Shown here piece after piece: positions 1 to 12,340 of a stretch of 64,000 bases of DNA. The stretch lies in the NCBI GenBank assembly GCA_963920765.1, contig OY987247.1, positions 19,936,471-20,000,470 on the forward strand, written 5' to 3'. Below the pieces are notes generated by a model. That model saw only the letters and a list, made by a program, of their open reading frames with translations. It searched no databases and had not been told where the DNA came from. This DNA is from Ulota crispa (taxonomy: Eukaryota > Streptophyta > Bryopsida > Orthotrichales > Orthotrichaceae). A program made the translations under genes and the position numbers. Each line of letters starts with the position of its first letter. The stretch's first letter is position 1.

Positions 1-1061
1 TAGTCCAAACCCACATTTTCAAGATTGGGAAATGACACACATCATTCCGTGGTCAGTAACTTTATCCTTGGAGAGCCTCTCAAGATTGTGGAGGAGTAGT
101 TATTAGGGGCAATGGTATTGTTGTTGCCTCGGGGAATCTTATATTCTTGATTTTCTTTGTTCAAAACAGTTTTCTAGATTTCCACTTTAGAGTCTTGAGT
201 TGAGTATTTGGTGTGATGTTGGTATGCTGGCGGTGCTAGAACCATTGTTTTGTGCAGGTAGCCGGAATTTTGAGTGTGAAAGAAGCAAGGATAGTCCTCA
301 GATCCTATCTGGTCAAGTTTTTGTAGCACTATTGAGGTGGTTGGAAAATTGCGTGTACTGGAGGGTTGCTTTTGCTCAGGTTTACAATCCGGATACCTCT
401 GTGGAGAATAGCCACCCTTAAGTTAGGTGCAACCCGGATAGCAATCTGGAAGTACTCTAGCTGACGGTTGAAGAGGTTCCACTAGAATCAGAGGTGATTG
501 TGAACATTTGTGTAGGATTTGTCTAGTTATGCGATTACCAATTCAGCAGCAAGAATTATGTCAGGAAGGGTCTGTCGTTCTAGTAATTGGGGGTTGTAGG
601 GGTTTCTTGTGTGACTTGTCAGTCTAGATCTACTTTTGGATTGGCTGTGAGGAAGTAATTGCACCCTATTGTCTTTGTGTTTTCTGTCTTGTTGTTGGAT
701 TTGGTGTTACTTCAGACACTTTAAAATCTTGAAGGGTAGGATTTCACGCTGCCTCCTATAATCTCAAAATTCAGATCCCTTTGATATAGAGGCTAAACTT
801 CTATTGTTATGTTAAATGTCCTAACCAGATCCAAAAATCAATATTTGATTCAAGATAATTGTCCAGGTAGTCCAGTTGTTCTGTGTATGTATTTGCCTTG
901 GTGTGTTGTTGCGAATTCTAAATAGAGTATGAAAACCTTGTTCCAGTCATCTTAAGGGTCTACAAATCAAATCTCTGTGGAACAATAAACAAGTCACCTT
1001 ATTGGCATTTTATCATGTTTCAGTGCTAATAAGAGGATAAGTACTTTCTTGTGCTACGACA
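1..1061 (+). repeat. LTR-like fragment, copy E of the coiled-coil-element LTR
   Basis: This stretch matches, by eye and over most of its length, the reverse complement of 29277-30445 and of 32712-34230. Shared landmarks include the run around 590-650 (a GTTTCTTGTGTGA block), the GGGTAGGATTTCACG block near 734, and the tail TTCTTGTGCTACGACA ending at 1061. The same kind of tail closes the LTRs at 53772 and 61954. It is therefore a plus-oriented LTR or solo LTR cut by the left window edge. The 73-codon open frame at 200-421 lies inside it and is not a gene. Identity is imperfect, so the insertion is old. Confidence 0.72.
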
Positions 1062-1541
1062 CCAAACTCTTGGTTTAAGAAGATATTTCACAAGAGCCAT
1101 TAAGTGTTGGGGTTAAATATTAATTCCCAATCTCCCTTTGATATTTTTCATTTTAGGCATTTCTTAATTGCATCATAAGTTGGGCATTTGGGGTAGTGAA
1201 CCCGTCATCTTTTCAGCCACTAGCTAGATTGGTGGTGAATTTGCACCTTCCAATACCATTTGGACCATCTAAAGGTTGGTAGCCCTTTTTAAGCCACTTC
1301 CGGGTACTTTGGTAATGTTGTGATTATTTGTCACACAACCAAGAAATAAACATGTCCATTAGTGGAGGTTAACTCTCAATTCTTTTAACATGTTGCAATT
1401 ATTTGTCTTTAGAGGAAGAATTGCGTACAACCATATCTACACTTCTCGATGTCAAACTCAGGGGGGAATGGAGGCCATTCACAATCAAACAATGGAGTAT
1501 GCAAGTCCCCATGATGAGGTATGATCTCCTACGTCTTATCC
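1062..1541. other. Intergenic flank between the LTR fragment and the CACTA element
   Basis: No gene, RNA or repeat is recognised here. It is the left flank of the CACTA insertion. The last three bases, TCC, are the left copy of the target-site duplication. Confidence 0.5.
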
Positions 1542-1720
1542 CACTACAAGGAGAATGGGCCTTGTTTAACACACAATTGACACACATTTCTCAAAATTGA
1601 CACTATGACACAACTTTCATGCGCCTAGTGTCAATTTTTCAAATATTTTAAAGTTTATGTCAATTTGGTGTCAATGTATTGTCTAGTTTAACACTTTTTG
1701 TAGTACTAACAAGCCTGACT
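1542..1720 (+). repeat. Left terminal and subterminal repeats of the CACTA element
   Basis: After the CACTACAAGGA terminus, the next 160 bases hold many direct and inverted copies of TTGACAC/TGTCAA, for example near 1575, 1601, 1639, 1658 and 1668. In the CACTA superfamily such subterminal motifs are binding sites for the TnpA-type protein. The same motif fills the right end at 26500-26680, which supports a matched pair of ends. Confidence 0.82.
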
Positions 1721-4700
1721 CCAACATGAGTTACTCAATGATATTTTGAATGCATGGACAAATATTTTGGAGACTTCATCCACAATTTTGGTTTTGCCAA
1801 GACACAGGTATCTAGTATTGCAAATTACCCATGTTTTTGCTTAACATCACATTAGCAAAGCTAGACTACATTATCAGTCGCCAAAAATTGTGAAACAACC
1901 ACTTTGACTTATAAGCTAAGCAACGACCAAAACAACAAAAGTTAACAGAAAAAGGTTTGTCATAAAAATTGCAATTTAGAGGTTCAAGAGTTTTCAAGGC
2001 TTAAACGCAAAGATTGCAGCACACCTCTTTGCGCTTCCATCTCCACAACAATTTCTAGAAGTCGTTGTGGTTCCTTCTAAGAGGTACTACATCACTATCA
2101 ATGCCTCCAACACATAAATAAGAAACATAAGCACATAATGAGGGTCCGCACTAGCAGCAGTGCACTTCCCATATTGGTGATGTCCTCCACTATTTAAGTA
2201 ACTCCATATGCAGCCCACTGCCTAAGTCATTCTTGCACGCTTGATAATCCAATCATATATTATTCTCAAGAAACCTGACATCTTCTTCAAATACGTAATC
2301 TCTGCATGACAAAAAACCGTATATGCTCATTAACAAAATCTGTATAACAACTACACCATGCTAGCACACTGGACACTTGCACTACAAAACAAAGACAAAT
2401 TGTGACCTAAAATATGTCAGACATTTTTGGTCTTCTTTGCCTGGAGCAAAGCTGGCTTCCACTCTTTTTTGCTAGACATGCCATGGCAGTCCGACAAAAT
2501 TACATTATGAAGTTGTCCTACAACAAACAAGATATTGCAGAGCACTAATGACGATGGCAGTAATCATGTACAGCTGGAATATGCCATCTAATTCCCCCTC
2601 TCATTAACCTCGCTAGTCCCAATGCTTTCCATGACTGACAACAATCAACAAAACAAGTACAGACTCTTCTAATCATTTGTGCACATTGCTTCCTACAAAC
2701 ATGTCCACACTAGAAACCCCTAACAATTGCAATTCTCGTAAATTTATATGATGAACCGTGGATATTTCTGGTACAAAAAAAATTACCACACTATACATTG
2801 CACACGAAACATAGAAAACCACAAAGTCAGTATGGCTCACCTTACTTGTGAAGACTCTGCTGACTCCTAGAATGCCCCAGAGCTGCTAAAGTATAGAAAA
2901 TCTGATACTCTTTCTCCTCTACTCCCAACAGTCTTGCATTGGACATTTCCTTTTTGGAACAACCTGCAATTGAGAATCTTGCCTTGTCAAATTCAATTTC
3001 CAAACAACATACTAAAAGCCAATAGTATCTAGCAAACGTTTGTACATAAAAGTAGAGCTTTATAATGTCATACACTAACAACAGACAATACACTTTACTG
3101 AAAAAAACACATCTACTGTATTCATAAAACTTGATGAACCAAAACAACTAGAGAGCAGGGAATCTCACACTAAGCTTGTAATCCTTGATATGCACTACAG
3201 ACGTAATCTAATTCTAATTCTCAATTATCACAAACAACACTAATCGCAACATACGTCATACTTCATTGTCCACCATTATGCATAGAGTATAGAAATTTCA
3301 AACAATTGCCATACTTATAGAAAATATGCACATGAGTGAGATGACAATCACAAAATAAAAAAATCTATTTGTTTTTAAGAAAACAGCACATGCACAATAG
3401 AAATATTCGATAACACTCATTAGTACTGAGCTTTTCAAAAGAAACTTCTATATGAAATGGAAGGACGTATATAACACAAGGACGGCAATACTGCAATGAA
3501 TGATGTCTTCAACTTAAACTATATTTAGCAACAATATCAAAATCAGACCATTCCGCTCTTTTGCAGTACTACAGAATCTTCATACCTAGCCGCATCTGTC
3601 ATAGATAGCACACTTTTAAAAATCCGCCAAAACGGCCACCGGCACGACCTTTAGATCAACCACATCAGTTTCTTGATTGCTGACTCTTCCTCAAAAAATG
3701 TCACCAGCATGATGAACGTCGTACAATACACAAACAGTACTTCCAAATAAAAGACAACATGTACACAATATTACAATCTATTAGATGCAAACGCCTAGCA
3801 TATTAGCATTGACAACTCCCTCCATCCATAGCAGTCAACTTCTCCATAAACATCACAATAGTGCTTTTGTGAATGCAATTGATCGATCATGTCCATAGTT
3901 TTTTACAACGTCAAGATTCACAAGCCTATACATTCAATCTATCCATGGGTCACTAGCATTTGCACTCACATTCTATGAACATATTTCATTACCACCAACT
4001 TTCATCACAACACAATGGGCTTTCTTGGAAGATAATATTTTTGTACTCCTTAATTCTTGAAAAACATACTTCTACCCACTTCAATTTGTAAGTACTATGA
4101 ACCACCGTACACACATCCAAACTGTACCCTTCTACACAATACACGACGCTATTTCAATAGTTTAATTCAAAACCCATACAAAGAAGACGCATGTGGCATA
4201 CTATTGTGAAAGGAACACGCACTTGTTGCACTTGAACAAGAATTGGCACCTCCCAGTTACATCCCTTTTGCAGGGACTCATAGAGGCACTCCTCCATTCT
4301 AACAACAAGGCAAACGGTACATTGCATAACTTGTTCAAAAAAAAAGATTTCTAATACCTTCCACATTTGCTTTTACGTCAATCCCTGGGCAATCTGAGAC
4401 CTACAATGTTTCATTAATCCTATTACAAAACACAAATGCCTTCAAATATTTCCAAAACAATATGTAATAGTTATGTTATTCCAAGCAGTACTACCACACA
4501 TACATATCCAAAAACCCAAAGAACCAGATACCATTGCAACTACTTTGCTTGAGCTTTGAACTCTTCAAGCTTAATACAAACGCCATCCACTCCTTTGAGC
4601 TATGAAAACAAGCATTACCATTTGAATCTCATTATAGCAACAAGGAAACTCTACCTATTAACACAAGCAGTACATGATGCAAAGCTTCTGCTTACTTAAC

Positions 4701-6066
4701 TCCTACCTCTCTGTTGAACATTGCTCTACTATAAATTCCAAGTCCTGCCTTTTATTCTCCCATACACATGCACCCTTCATCTTCACCTCCAACTTGAAAA
4801 AATGACCACAACTATGTCGGTGCCCTTGCCAAAATAAATTACTATGTCTCTCTACGTGCTCATAAGACAACGTTATCTCCTAACATATTTGGAATGGACT
4901 ACATTATAATGGAAGACTGAAACTGCACTATAAGCTTTGCAAATAACATACTTGTGAATCCTTTGATTCCTTGTTTTCCCCAACGCCTTTCATGGTTCAC
5001 TAAATTATGATCTTCCTCAAATAAAAATGAAGTCCGAAAATAAGGTTCTCTTGTACTTTTTCAAGATCTTCCATTCTTCACACAAGCTGAGCCCATTATA
5101 CTACAAAACCATACATCTCATTCAACGAAACACTCCAACAACAATGACTTAAAGAAGCCTAAAAAATGCATTCACTTTAGAGATTCACTAATACAAATAT
5201 AGCAGCTACTACTATAAAATCACAACAACAAAATCGCACACACAAAACCTATACCACACCTTTGTCAATTTCATCAGACCAACCACATCACTTCTTCCTT
5301 GAAATCCATTTTCCCAACCACTTTATAGACATTGACATAGAAATGCACATGACTTTTGATGTCCCCATAAACATCACATCTGAAATCTTCAAAAATCTGT
5401 GCAAGTTACAATCTATAATCAGAAGGAAGTACAACATGTCCACACAACACCATAGTGTTTTATTTAAGGTGGGATGTCAGGTAACTTGCTACAAATTGAA
5501 TAAATCATAAAGGAATATGTAAATAATAAAGACAGCAGTGCAATATCAGTATTCTTGACACTAATAGGGGTCAATTCCTCAGTTACTATTCATTTTCACT
5601 CCGCATGTTCAAAACCATTAAAGATGCTTTACCTGTACTCTAATCTCACATACCACATTTCCGTACTAAACAACAAGTCCTTGTCCTTCACTTTGTCTAG
5701 ACAACCCACACATTGTTCAGATTTCATTCTTGTCATATTCAACAACAACTGATTCAGTTTCCACTACACCACACTGTCTCTCCTTCATTTGTGCAGATGT
5801 TTCTCTATTTGAAGACTAGAACTTGAACTTTGTAAATCATTGTGAAGAATGACATATGACCAAACAACGTACTGCACTCATCAATGCCATTGAACACTTT
5901 CAACATTTCCAAGATAACAAAATCATGTATACTCCTCGCTTATGAATTACCCTAATATCACCGAGACATAACTATCACAAACAACGTTCTTACATGCACC
6001 ATCGACAAAGTTGTTGCACAACTACGTCAACACTAAGTACGTACTACATTTTCTACTGATGATCCA
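1721..6066. other. Non-coding left arm of the CACTA element
   Basis: This is AT-rich sequence without a reading frame I can support. Short open frames (such as 2842-3147 minus and 5262-5510 plus) have no recognisable motif. The arm lies downstream of the tnp2 3' end, and it could hold captured DNA or untranslated sequence. Confidence 0.5.
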
Positions 6067-6245
6067 TTCTTCAATAGCAAAAAACGCCCATTTTTGCCCA
6101 CATTATAAAGCACATAGCATACCTTTGCAAACACAAATTCAAAATGCATGATTTTGCATTTCTCAATAGCAAGTATCCCATTTTTGCCCATATTATAAAG
6201 CACGAGGCAAACCTTTGCAAACACAAGTTACAAATTCATGATTCC
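6067..6245. repeat. 92-bp tandem duplication inside the CACTA element
   Basis: Two adjacent units begin at about 6067 and 6159. Both contain TCAATAGC, CATTTTTGCCCA, ATTATAAAGCAC and CCTTTGCAAACACAA in the same order, with an offset of 92 bases (TCAATAGC at 6071 and 6163). The units differ at scattered positions. The 63-codon minus-strand open frame here is a by-product of the duplication. Confidence 0.85.
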
Positions 6246-6287
6246 TTCACTATTAGGATTTGTTCTTGTACATTATACGCTGGCCAA

Positions 6288-7513
6288 CTAATCCTCTTCT
6301 TCCAAGGTCAACAACAACAACACACTCAACAACTCGTTCTCTGCTTCATTGCCTTTGGATGATTGTTCATTGTCACTCTTGTTCTCCGGTGACCATCTTG
6401 AACGATGTTGTCCACATCTCAGGCCGTCAATACTTGTTTTGGCACCTCTTTTGCAATTCATATTCCTATTGTTGTCCCCTTCCAAACTCCATAATTCCTC
6501 CGTTTGTTGCAGCCCTTCCACTCTTGTATAAAAATCACTGCCATGCCTAACGTCATCAGGCAATACATTTGGCATTTGGGATGTGTTGAATGCTATATGT
6601 CTGGAAGTCCCACCTCTCCCACAGCCACCACGTGCCGTCCCCCCTCGTACACGTGAGCATTTGTTTGTTTGTGTCCTACTGGAAGTGGATATGTCCCTTC
6701 TTGTTCTCAAGGACTCTTGGCAATACAAAGTGTGACCTGTTCAAATTTCAGCTTCCGGTTCCTCTCCTATGTCTCTGTCAGGCCTAAGTCCTTCAAATTC
6801 TATGTCCTCTCCCATGTCAAAAATAGATGCTTCTATGTCCTGTTCAGGCAACACTCTTTTTGCTCTAACATCTTTGTGTAATACCACTCTCCAACCCGGT
6901 GTCTTGGTGGCATCAGCAAAAAAAACTTGCTCACAATATTTAGGAAATGCAAAGCTATCACGCAAATGAATTTGGACTCGTCGTGCATAATTTGCTAAAA
7001 TGAAAGCCCACTTATCTTTTTTTATCGTTGCATTCTCACCCCTATAGTTGGCCTTCACAAATTGCATACTATAATTGTAATGTCTTGCCGCCTGTACTTC
7101 AATTTTAAAATCTCCACTATATATCCAATATACTCAACTGTTGCCTCAACCTAGTTTGCATCATGCACTCCATTTCTGCAAACTTGAGTGAACATAACTA
7201 CGACCCCACTATTTGATGTTTTCAACACTACTTCTATACTACTTGCTCTAAAGTGGTTTCCATATGCATACATGGATTTATATGCAGTTGCCATTTGTAA
7301 GGGTCCCCTTGCAATATCCGCTGCTTCATCTTCCACTAAAATACTTGTCTGTTGGTCATTTTGTACTTCTTGCAATGCCCAAATAGAAAAGTTTGGTAGC
7401 AATTGTAATGCAGGCAGATAAACAGTTTGTCTTCAATTACCTCTTTGACGACGTTGAGGTTGAAATCTCAATCTCTCTTCTGTTTGACGTCGCACAGCCT
7501 CTTCAAATCTCCT
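6288..7513 (-). pseudogene. tnp2 C-terminal exons: DUF4216-like domain and Gly/Arg tail
   Basis: An acceptor-like TTGCAG ends at about 7514. It is followed by RFEEAVRRQTEERLRFQPQ, then a TGA, then SMYAYGNHFRASS, NSGVVVMF, VEYIGYIVEILKLKY and, after a frame change, KDKWAFILANYARRV, YCEQVFFADA and GWRVVLHKDV. This order matches DUF4216 (YGYRF...NSGVVV...YYG.I.EI..LDY...FILA...QVFY...W.VV). A further in-frame TGA near 6738 precedes a tail containing RGGTARGGCGRGG that ends at 6288. Three or more stops and a shift make it non-functional. Confidence 0.8.
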
Positions 7514-7934
7514 GCAACATTATCTGAAATTTATCAAGTACATTTGTAGATTACAATTACTTCTAAATGATACCCCATAACTATCAATCTCAATTACAAA
7601 CACTTATTACCACATTATCATATTCTCTTAATAATTACACTTTCCAAAATATTAACAACTTTTGTAAAAAGGAAGGTCAACCGGCCTACCTAGAATACCT
7701 AATCTGCATGTGAAGGCATTTTCTATGAAGATCAGATACTCAATATCACCAATTATATCCTAAAAGAGATAGTTCATGGACCACACAAATAATATTACCC
7801 TACATTCAGAATGTGTATCCCATACACTTCAACATGTTCAAGAGTGAATTTTTAAACTCAGATATTGAAGTAACTAATTTTAAGAACTACCTTTTCATAA
7901 AAACTTGCACAATATCTTTGAGTACAATACATAC

Positions 7935-8828
7935 CTCCTATAACCGTCCATGTGCTCATCATTGTCTAACCCAAAACCATTGACTAACTTCAAAAACTCA
8001 TTGGATATTACACGTTTCTTCCCTCCACCTTCCAAAATTTTAGCACTAACTGAAGGCTCCTCCTCAGCGTCCCAAGTTTGTGTAGTAGTTGGTGTGTAGT
8101 TCAAAATATACTTTGTGATAAATCCCATAGACTCTTTGCACAAGTACCCATTTGCCATGCTACCTTCAGGTTTACTTTTAGTTTTTACAAAACCTTTAAG
8201 AGTTTTCATGTACCTTTTGAATGGATACATCCATCTATAGTGGACGGGTCCACAAATGAAAAGTTCCTCTACAACATGAATACATAAATGCATCATCACT
8301 ACAAAAATGGAAGGTGGAAATTCTTTCTCTAGACAACATATAGTTTCAGCTACTTCCTCCAACATTTTATCTTTTCTTGCAGCTTCCACAGTCTTGGCAC
8401 AAGTTTTTTGGAATAATCTACTTAACCTCATAATTGCCCCCACAACATTGGCAAATCTAACGTTCCTTAAACATTCAAGCCATAGTTGTTGCAAAAACAC
8501 ATGAAAATCATGGGTTTTTAAACCAGATAGTTCATTGTCAGTTACTTTTTGCTTTATGGACCCAACATAATTAGTCGGGAATTTCATCTACCTCAAGGTG
8601 GTAAAAAATTGATCCTTCTCCTACCGCCTGAGAACATATAGAGCATCTGGTTTAAAAAAGGTTAAACCATTGGCATTAGTCTGAAGGTGAAGCTATGCAC
8701 GGATACCTCAAGCGCGCAAATCCTCTTTGGACTTTATATTATCCGTTTCACCTAAAAGCATTCAAATAATATTCCTGCACACATTTTTTTCAATATGCAT
8801 TGGATCCAAAAGGTGCCAAACTAGAAGT
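7935..8828 (-). pseudogene. tnp2 central exon with MHIEKN motif and DUF4218-like domain
   Basis: The frame starts WHLLDPMHIEKNVCRNII, the family's 'D.MHIEKN' signature, and continues through EDLRA, GIRA and LHLQ to MKFPTNYVG. A continuous 230-codon frame then carries SGLKTHDFHVFLQQL, LEKEFPPSIF, MHLCIHVVEEL, GPVHYRWMYPFKRYM, TLKGFV and PEGSMANGYL. These are diagnostic of the DUF4218 region found downstream of tnp2 in CACTA transposases. Five premature stops fall at 8588-8590, 8621-8623, 8693-8695, 8708-8710 and 8762-8764 (three TAG, two TGA). A donor-like GTATGT begins at 7934. The DUF4218 half itself has no stop, so decay is uneven. Confidence 0.9.
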
Positions 8829-10516
8829 TTTTGAAAAATCAACAAGCAAACAGCATAATTAGTGAGAATCATACAATTATAATTTATAGAGTATTTGGTA
8901 ATACATGAGAACTTCTTCAATAATAGACCGGTTATGCATATATGAGAATTACAAGGACATCAACAACCTACAAAGCAGGTGCAGTACAACCTACACAAGT
9001 AATCGCAAAATTACATGAAACTCTGCAGAGAACTATATATTAAATGATTAAAGCTTCCTTAGCCTTCTAGACTTTCAATGAGCAATATTCCACTACAAAC
9101 TCAGTTATTTAAAACAGAAGATGAGTCTTTACTCCACTGAGTTTGTAAGTCCTTATTTTGCCCCACCATGGGCACATACCACTAAATACCGCTAAACACA
9201 ACAATAAAACCACGGTAGTCATTATTCATTGCTTGTTTTTAGAGAATCAATCACATTTACTCATTAATAGCTTGAAGGATCATCAGTTATTATTTCATTC
9301 CCTAAATCTAAAGCACCGATACTATTTCTCAACTGAAACAAGAGACATTACACTTCCCCCCCCCACACCTCTCCTCCATAGCTTCTTCTCTTTTAATTCT
9401 AACACTAGCAATGCTATCCAAATCCCCTCCCCCTTAACCCCTAAAAGATGTTGCTGTTTTGTATATGGACTAGTGTGTTGCATATGGACAAGGGTATTGG
9501 GGTAGCACATGAATTCCACTGGAGTTGTAAAATTCAAGCCACGTCATATACATACTATTGGTCAACTAGGATATTTTTGGGAATTGCAGACATTAATTAT
9601 AAAGTCATTTCTTCAAGTACTAAATAGTTCTTGTACAAATACAAACAATGCTTTCAGTAGGCAACATCCCTCAAGGGTTAATTAAGGTCAAACTCTTTGA
9701 TTTCACATACAAGCACTCCTAAGAATTTATTAGCACACAATACGGCCAATATAGTTTTGTCATACTTCAAGCTAGTAATCCATATTCAAATATTATTAGC
9801 AGTAAAAAGTTTTTGTACCTTCAACAGTAAAAGAAAAAAACTTCAAATGAATCAAATTTCTTTTCAACATTTCTTACCGTTTTCTTGTAATGACACCTCA
9901 CTTTTGAGAGACCCTGTCATTTCCAATGACATTCAACATAATGCCTTTTTAGACTGCTTCCTCTTTGAAGTACGCAACAAGAGTAACTTTGTATCTATCC
10001 TACATTATGCAGGTTCTGCATTAAATTATTTTTAAACTCATATGTTTAGTTATAAAGTTTTACTACAGTGACTTAAGAGCTGTTTGTCTGCTTTTAGGGA
10101 CAGATAAACTGCTTTTGTAATTCCCAATATTCATTTATCATAATTATGTATTGCTAAATTTTTTATTTGTTTCAAGAGCACATTAAGACTCTTTCACTTA
10201 AATGAATGAAACTACACAATGCAGTAATTTTGACTAGAGTTCTGATCATTCTATTAAAGAAAGAAGTATGTGTATACAAGAAGGCCAATTATAGTATAAG
10301 CTCTCTTCCTCACAAGTTTCAAAACGTAGCTTTTGGGCGTTCTCAGGCATTGTATGCTCATGTACTTACTACATTCACACAATTCAATACACCTGCACTA
10401 CAATCTAGATCACTATTCAATTTCCAGAATAACAAATTCAGTACTCTACTTTCTTATTGTTTTACTTGCACATCACATCATCAAAAGTAAAGGCAATAAT
10501 CTAGTTTGGAGTTTAC
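8829..10516 (-). other. Probable intron of the tnp2 pseudogene
   Basis: About 1.7 kb lies between LPYWK and the next recognisable exon, which starts close to WHLLDPMHIEKNV. The family normally has these two motifs nearly adjacent, so an intron (or insertion) must sit here. The donor GTAAAC at 10516 and an acceptor-like TTCTAG near 8828 fit, but their codon phases do not agree. One border is therefore wrong or an indel is present. Open frames within (9158-9505, 9697-10035) show no motif, and 9355-9363 is a C homopolymer. Confidence 0.55.
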
Positions 10517-11675
10517 CTTCCAGTAAGGTAGTTGAAATAAAATGCTGACTCTTTTCACTCCTGTACGTTTGACAGGATCATGCCCTCCACCTCGACGGCC
10601 ACTAGAAAAAAGGTATTCTTCCCTCAATTTTCTAAGTCTTACAACATCCACACCTGTTTGGCGCGAGAGGCCTCACAGAGTTCTCTTCCTCCATCAAAAG
10701 CTACTCTAGCTAGTCTCCAACGGTGATCATTCTGTAGCCATTGATGGTGCCCAAGGTAAATGGTGTTGTCAGCTTCTTTTGAATACTTCCCCCCTATGTT
10801 CTCTCCACACACAAGGCAACCTGCACTTCCTTTGCCAACTTGCCCAGAAATAAGAGTATAAGCTAGAAAGTTGTTTATGGTCCATAGCAACAATCCACAA
10901 AGTTTGAAATATCTCTTTGTATCTTCAATCTCAAACATGTCCACTACCAATACCCCCCTCCACAACCTCAAAAGCTCCATCATCAAGGGCTGTAAATAGA
11001 CATCTATGTTGTCCTCTGATGGTGACTTCAACCTTGGTATATTCATACTTAGGCTTATAAAAAACCTTTTAGTCAATAGATATGGTGGTAGATTATAGAA
11101 AACAATCACTACCGACCATACTAAATGATGGGATGACTGAAGGCTATAAGTAATACCCCATCCAATGCTAGTTCCATTCTTACATGTCTAGGGTCCTTAC
11201 TAAAGCTTGGAAAGTTTTGGTCAACAAATTTCCACTGCTCACTGTCAACACCACTCCTAAGATTCCCATCAATTGAGTGATTTTGAGAGTGCCATCTCAT
11301 ATGTCTCTATATTTCAGGGTACCTAAACATTCTTCTCAATCTTTTAATGATAGAGAACTATTGTAATACACAAGTGGGCACTAATGTGAAGCCAAAAATA
11401 TATGTGGATTCATTGCAAGCTGGGCACTTCTGTAATGTGGAGTGCTCTTTCCAATACAATGTTCCCCCACACTTGCAGCAGTGTATACTCTCATGCAAAA
11501 GACCAAGTTTGAATACCAAACGCTTCATTTTGTATGAGTTCACTGGACAAGTATTACCCTCTGGTAGAACATCATTTTTAAGGAAAGATAAGATTTTGTC
11601 TAAACAACAATTGCTTATAGAGAATAGCATGCACAGCAACATGAGTATCATGCTGAATTGTAACTTGCTGCTCCT
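10517..11675 (-). pseudogene. tnp2 core domain (transposase family tnp2), frameshifted
   Basis: The minus strand shows motifs typical of the tnp2 core in order: LPEGNTCPVNSYK, LGLLHESIHCCKCGGTLYW, KCPACNES, RLRRMFRYPEI, MRWHSQ, DPRHVRMELALDG, YNLPPYLLTKRFF, NIDVYLQPLMMELLRLW, CLVCGENIGG, GHHQWLQ.DHRWR and SILFQLPYWK. The frame changes between DPRHVRMELALDG and the YNLPPY block (about 11135), and again near 10660. In-frame TAG stops precede the RLRRMF block and follow PEI. A GT at 10516/10515 directly after LPYWK is a plausible splice donor. The match to the family is strong; the reading frame is broken. Confidence 0.88.
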
Positions 11676-12340
11676 TTAGCTGGGAAAAAGAGGTATTGAG
11701 GCTTCATGTATTAGATCATCACGCAAATCTGTGTTGTTGTCCACCTCATCTTTGATGAACTCTTCGTCTAGGTCAATGCCTTCCTCCTTGCAGTTTGTGT
11801 AGTGTTGGTGCATGTCATCTACACGGTCAAAATAATTTTGAGCCATGTCCCTTAAATTCACCTTTGCTGCTTCTGGCATCTCTAATGGGTCGTCATTGTC
11901 CTCTGCATCATAAAATTCTTCTTGGAAGTTAGCATTGTCTCCTGATGGCATGTCATCATTGCTTGGCTCATGATCTCCTAGGTCATCCTCTACGCACCTC
12001 TGTTCATGGAAGAGAACTTGTGAAGTAAATCTTCCACCATATATTTTTATGGACTTAGTAACAGCCAATTGCAAATTTGTACAGCACTCAAATTTATGAA
12101 GCATCTTCTTATGTTATCTTTCACAAAGAAATTCAATCTATCAACTTTGGAGAGCACTGTTGTTTTTTTAAGAAGTAAAACTAGAATCTGACTTACTATT
12201 AGGGGTTGAGGGAGTCCTTGGTCTCGGCCATATTTTTGATGATGAGTTTCCATGACATCAACTGTTTGGTGCCTCAAACCATGACATCTCTCACAAGCAC
12301 ATGGGTATCTCTATATGCCGTCAAGCTATGCAACTGCTCT
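11676..12340 (-). pseudogene. tnp2 N-terminal part: transposase-associated domain and acidic linker
   Basis: From about 12330 downward one frame reads RYPCACERCHG, then GLRHQTVDVMETHHQKYG. This matches the pattern of the plant transposase-associated domain: CPC..C, a short helix, then HL..GF..Y. A break follows. A long acidic stretch (12104-11676) is rich in Asp and Glu and ends in ASIPLFPS, the usual lead into the core. A TAG interrupts the frame at 11676-11678. The stretch between about 12047 and 12230 may contain a small intron or shift. Confidence 0.7.

Larger units (their letters stand above)
6288..12340 (-). pseudogene. tnp2: tnp2-type CACTA transposase, multi-exon, heavily decayed
   Basis: Read on the minus strand from 12340 to 6288, domains occur in the order known for CACTA tnp2 transposases: a transposase-associated N-terminal segment with CACERCH (about 12300), an acidic linker, the tnp2 core (11700-10517), a central exon with MHIEKNV (about 8790), a DUF4218-like domain (8587-7935), a DUF4216-like domain (7513-6741) and a Gly/Arg-rich tail. 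The family cuts the element ends and is the main transposase. At least two frameshifts are visible (near 11135 and 10660), along with about ten in-frame stops, so no functional protein is expected. Most stops are TAG or TGA. It is transcribed away from the plus-strand tnpA-like gene. Family assignment is firm; exact splice sites are not. Confidence 0.9.

Noticed and set aside
200-421. 73-codon plus-strand open frame as a gene
   Set aside because: It lies inside the LTR-like fragment, and the same region in the other LTR copies is not open.
2375-2390. Internal CACTACAAAAC as the end of a nested CACTA element
   Set aside because: No matching inverted end, 3-bp duplication or subterminal motif array could be found for it. 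Short CACTACAA words also occur at 8296, inside the DUF4218 frame.
8588-8764. In-frame TAG and TGA stops read as a variant genetic code or readthrough
   Set aside because: Stops of several kinds occur with frameshifts in the same gene and in unrelated pseudogenes, which fits ordinary decay. Other frames end normally at TAG.
9355-9363. C homopolymer run as a functional element
   Set aside because: It is a single short run in the presumed tnp2 intron with no repeat partner or motif context.
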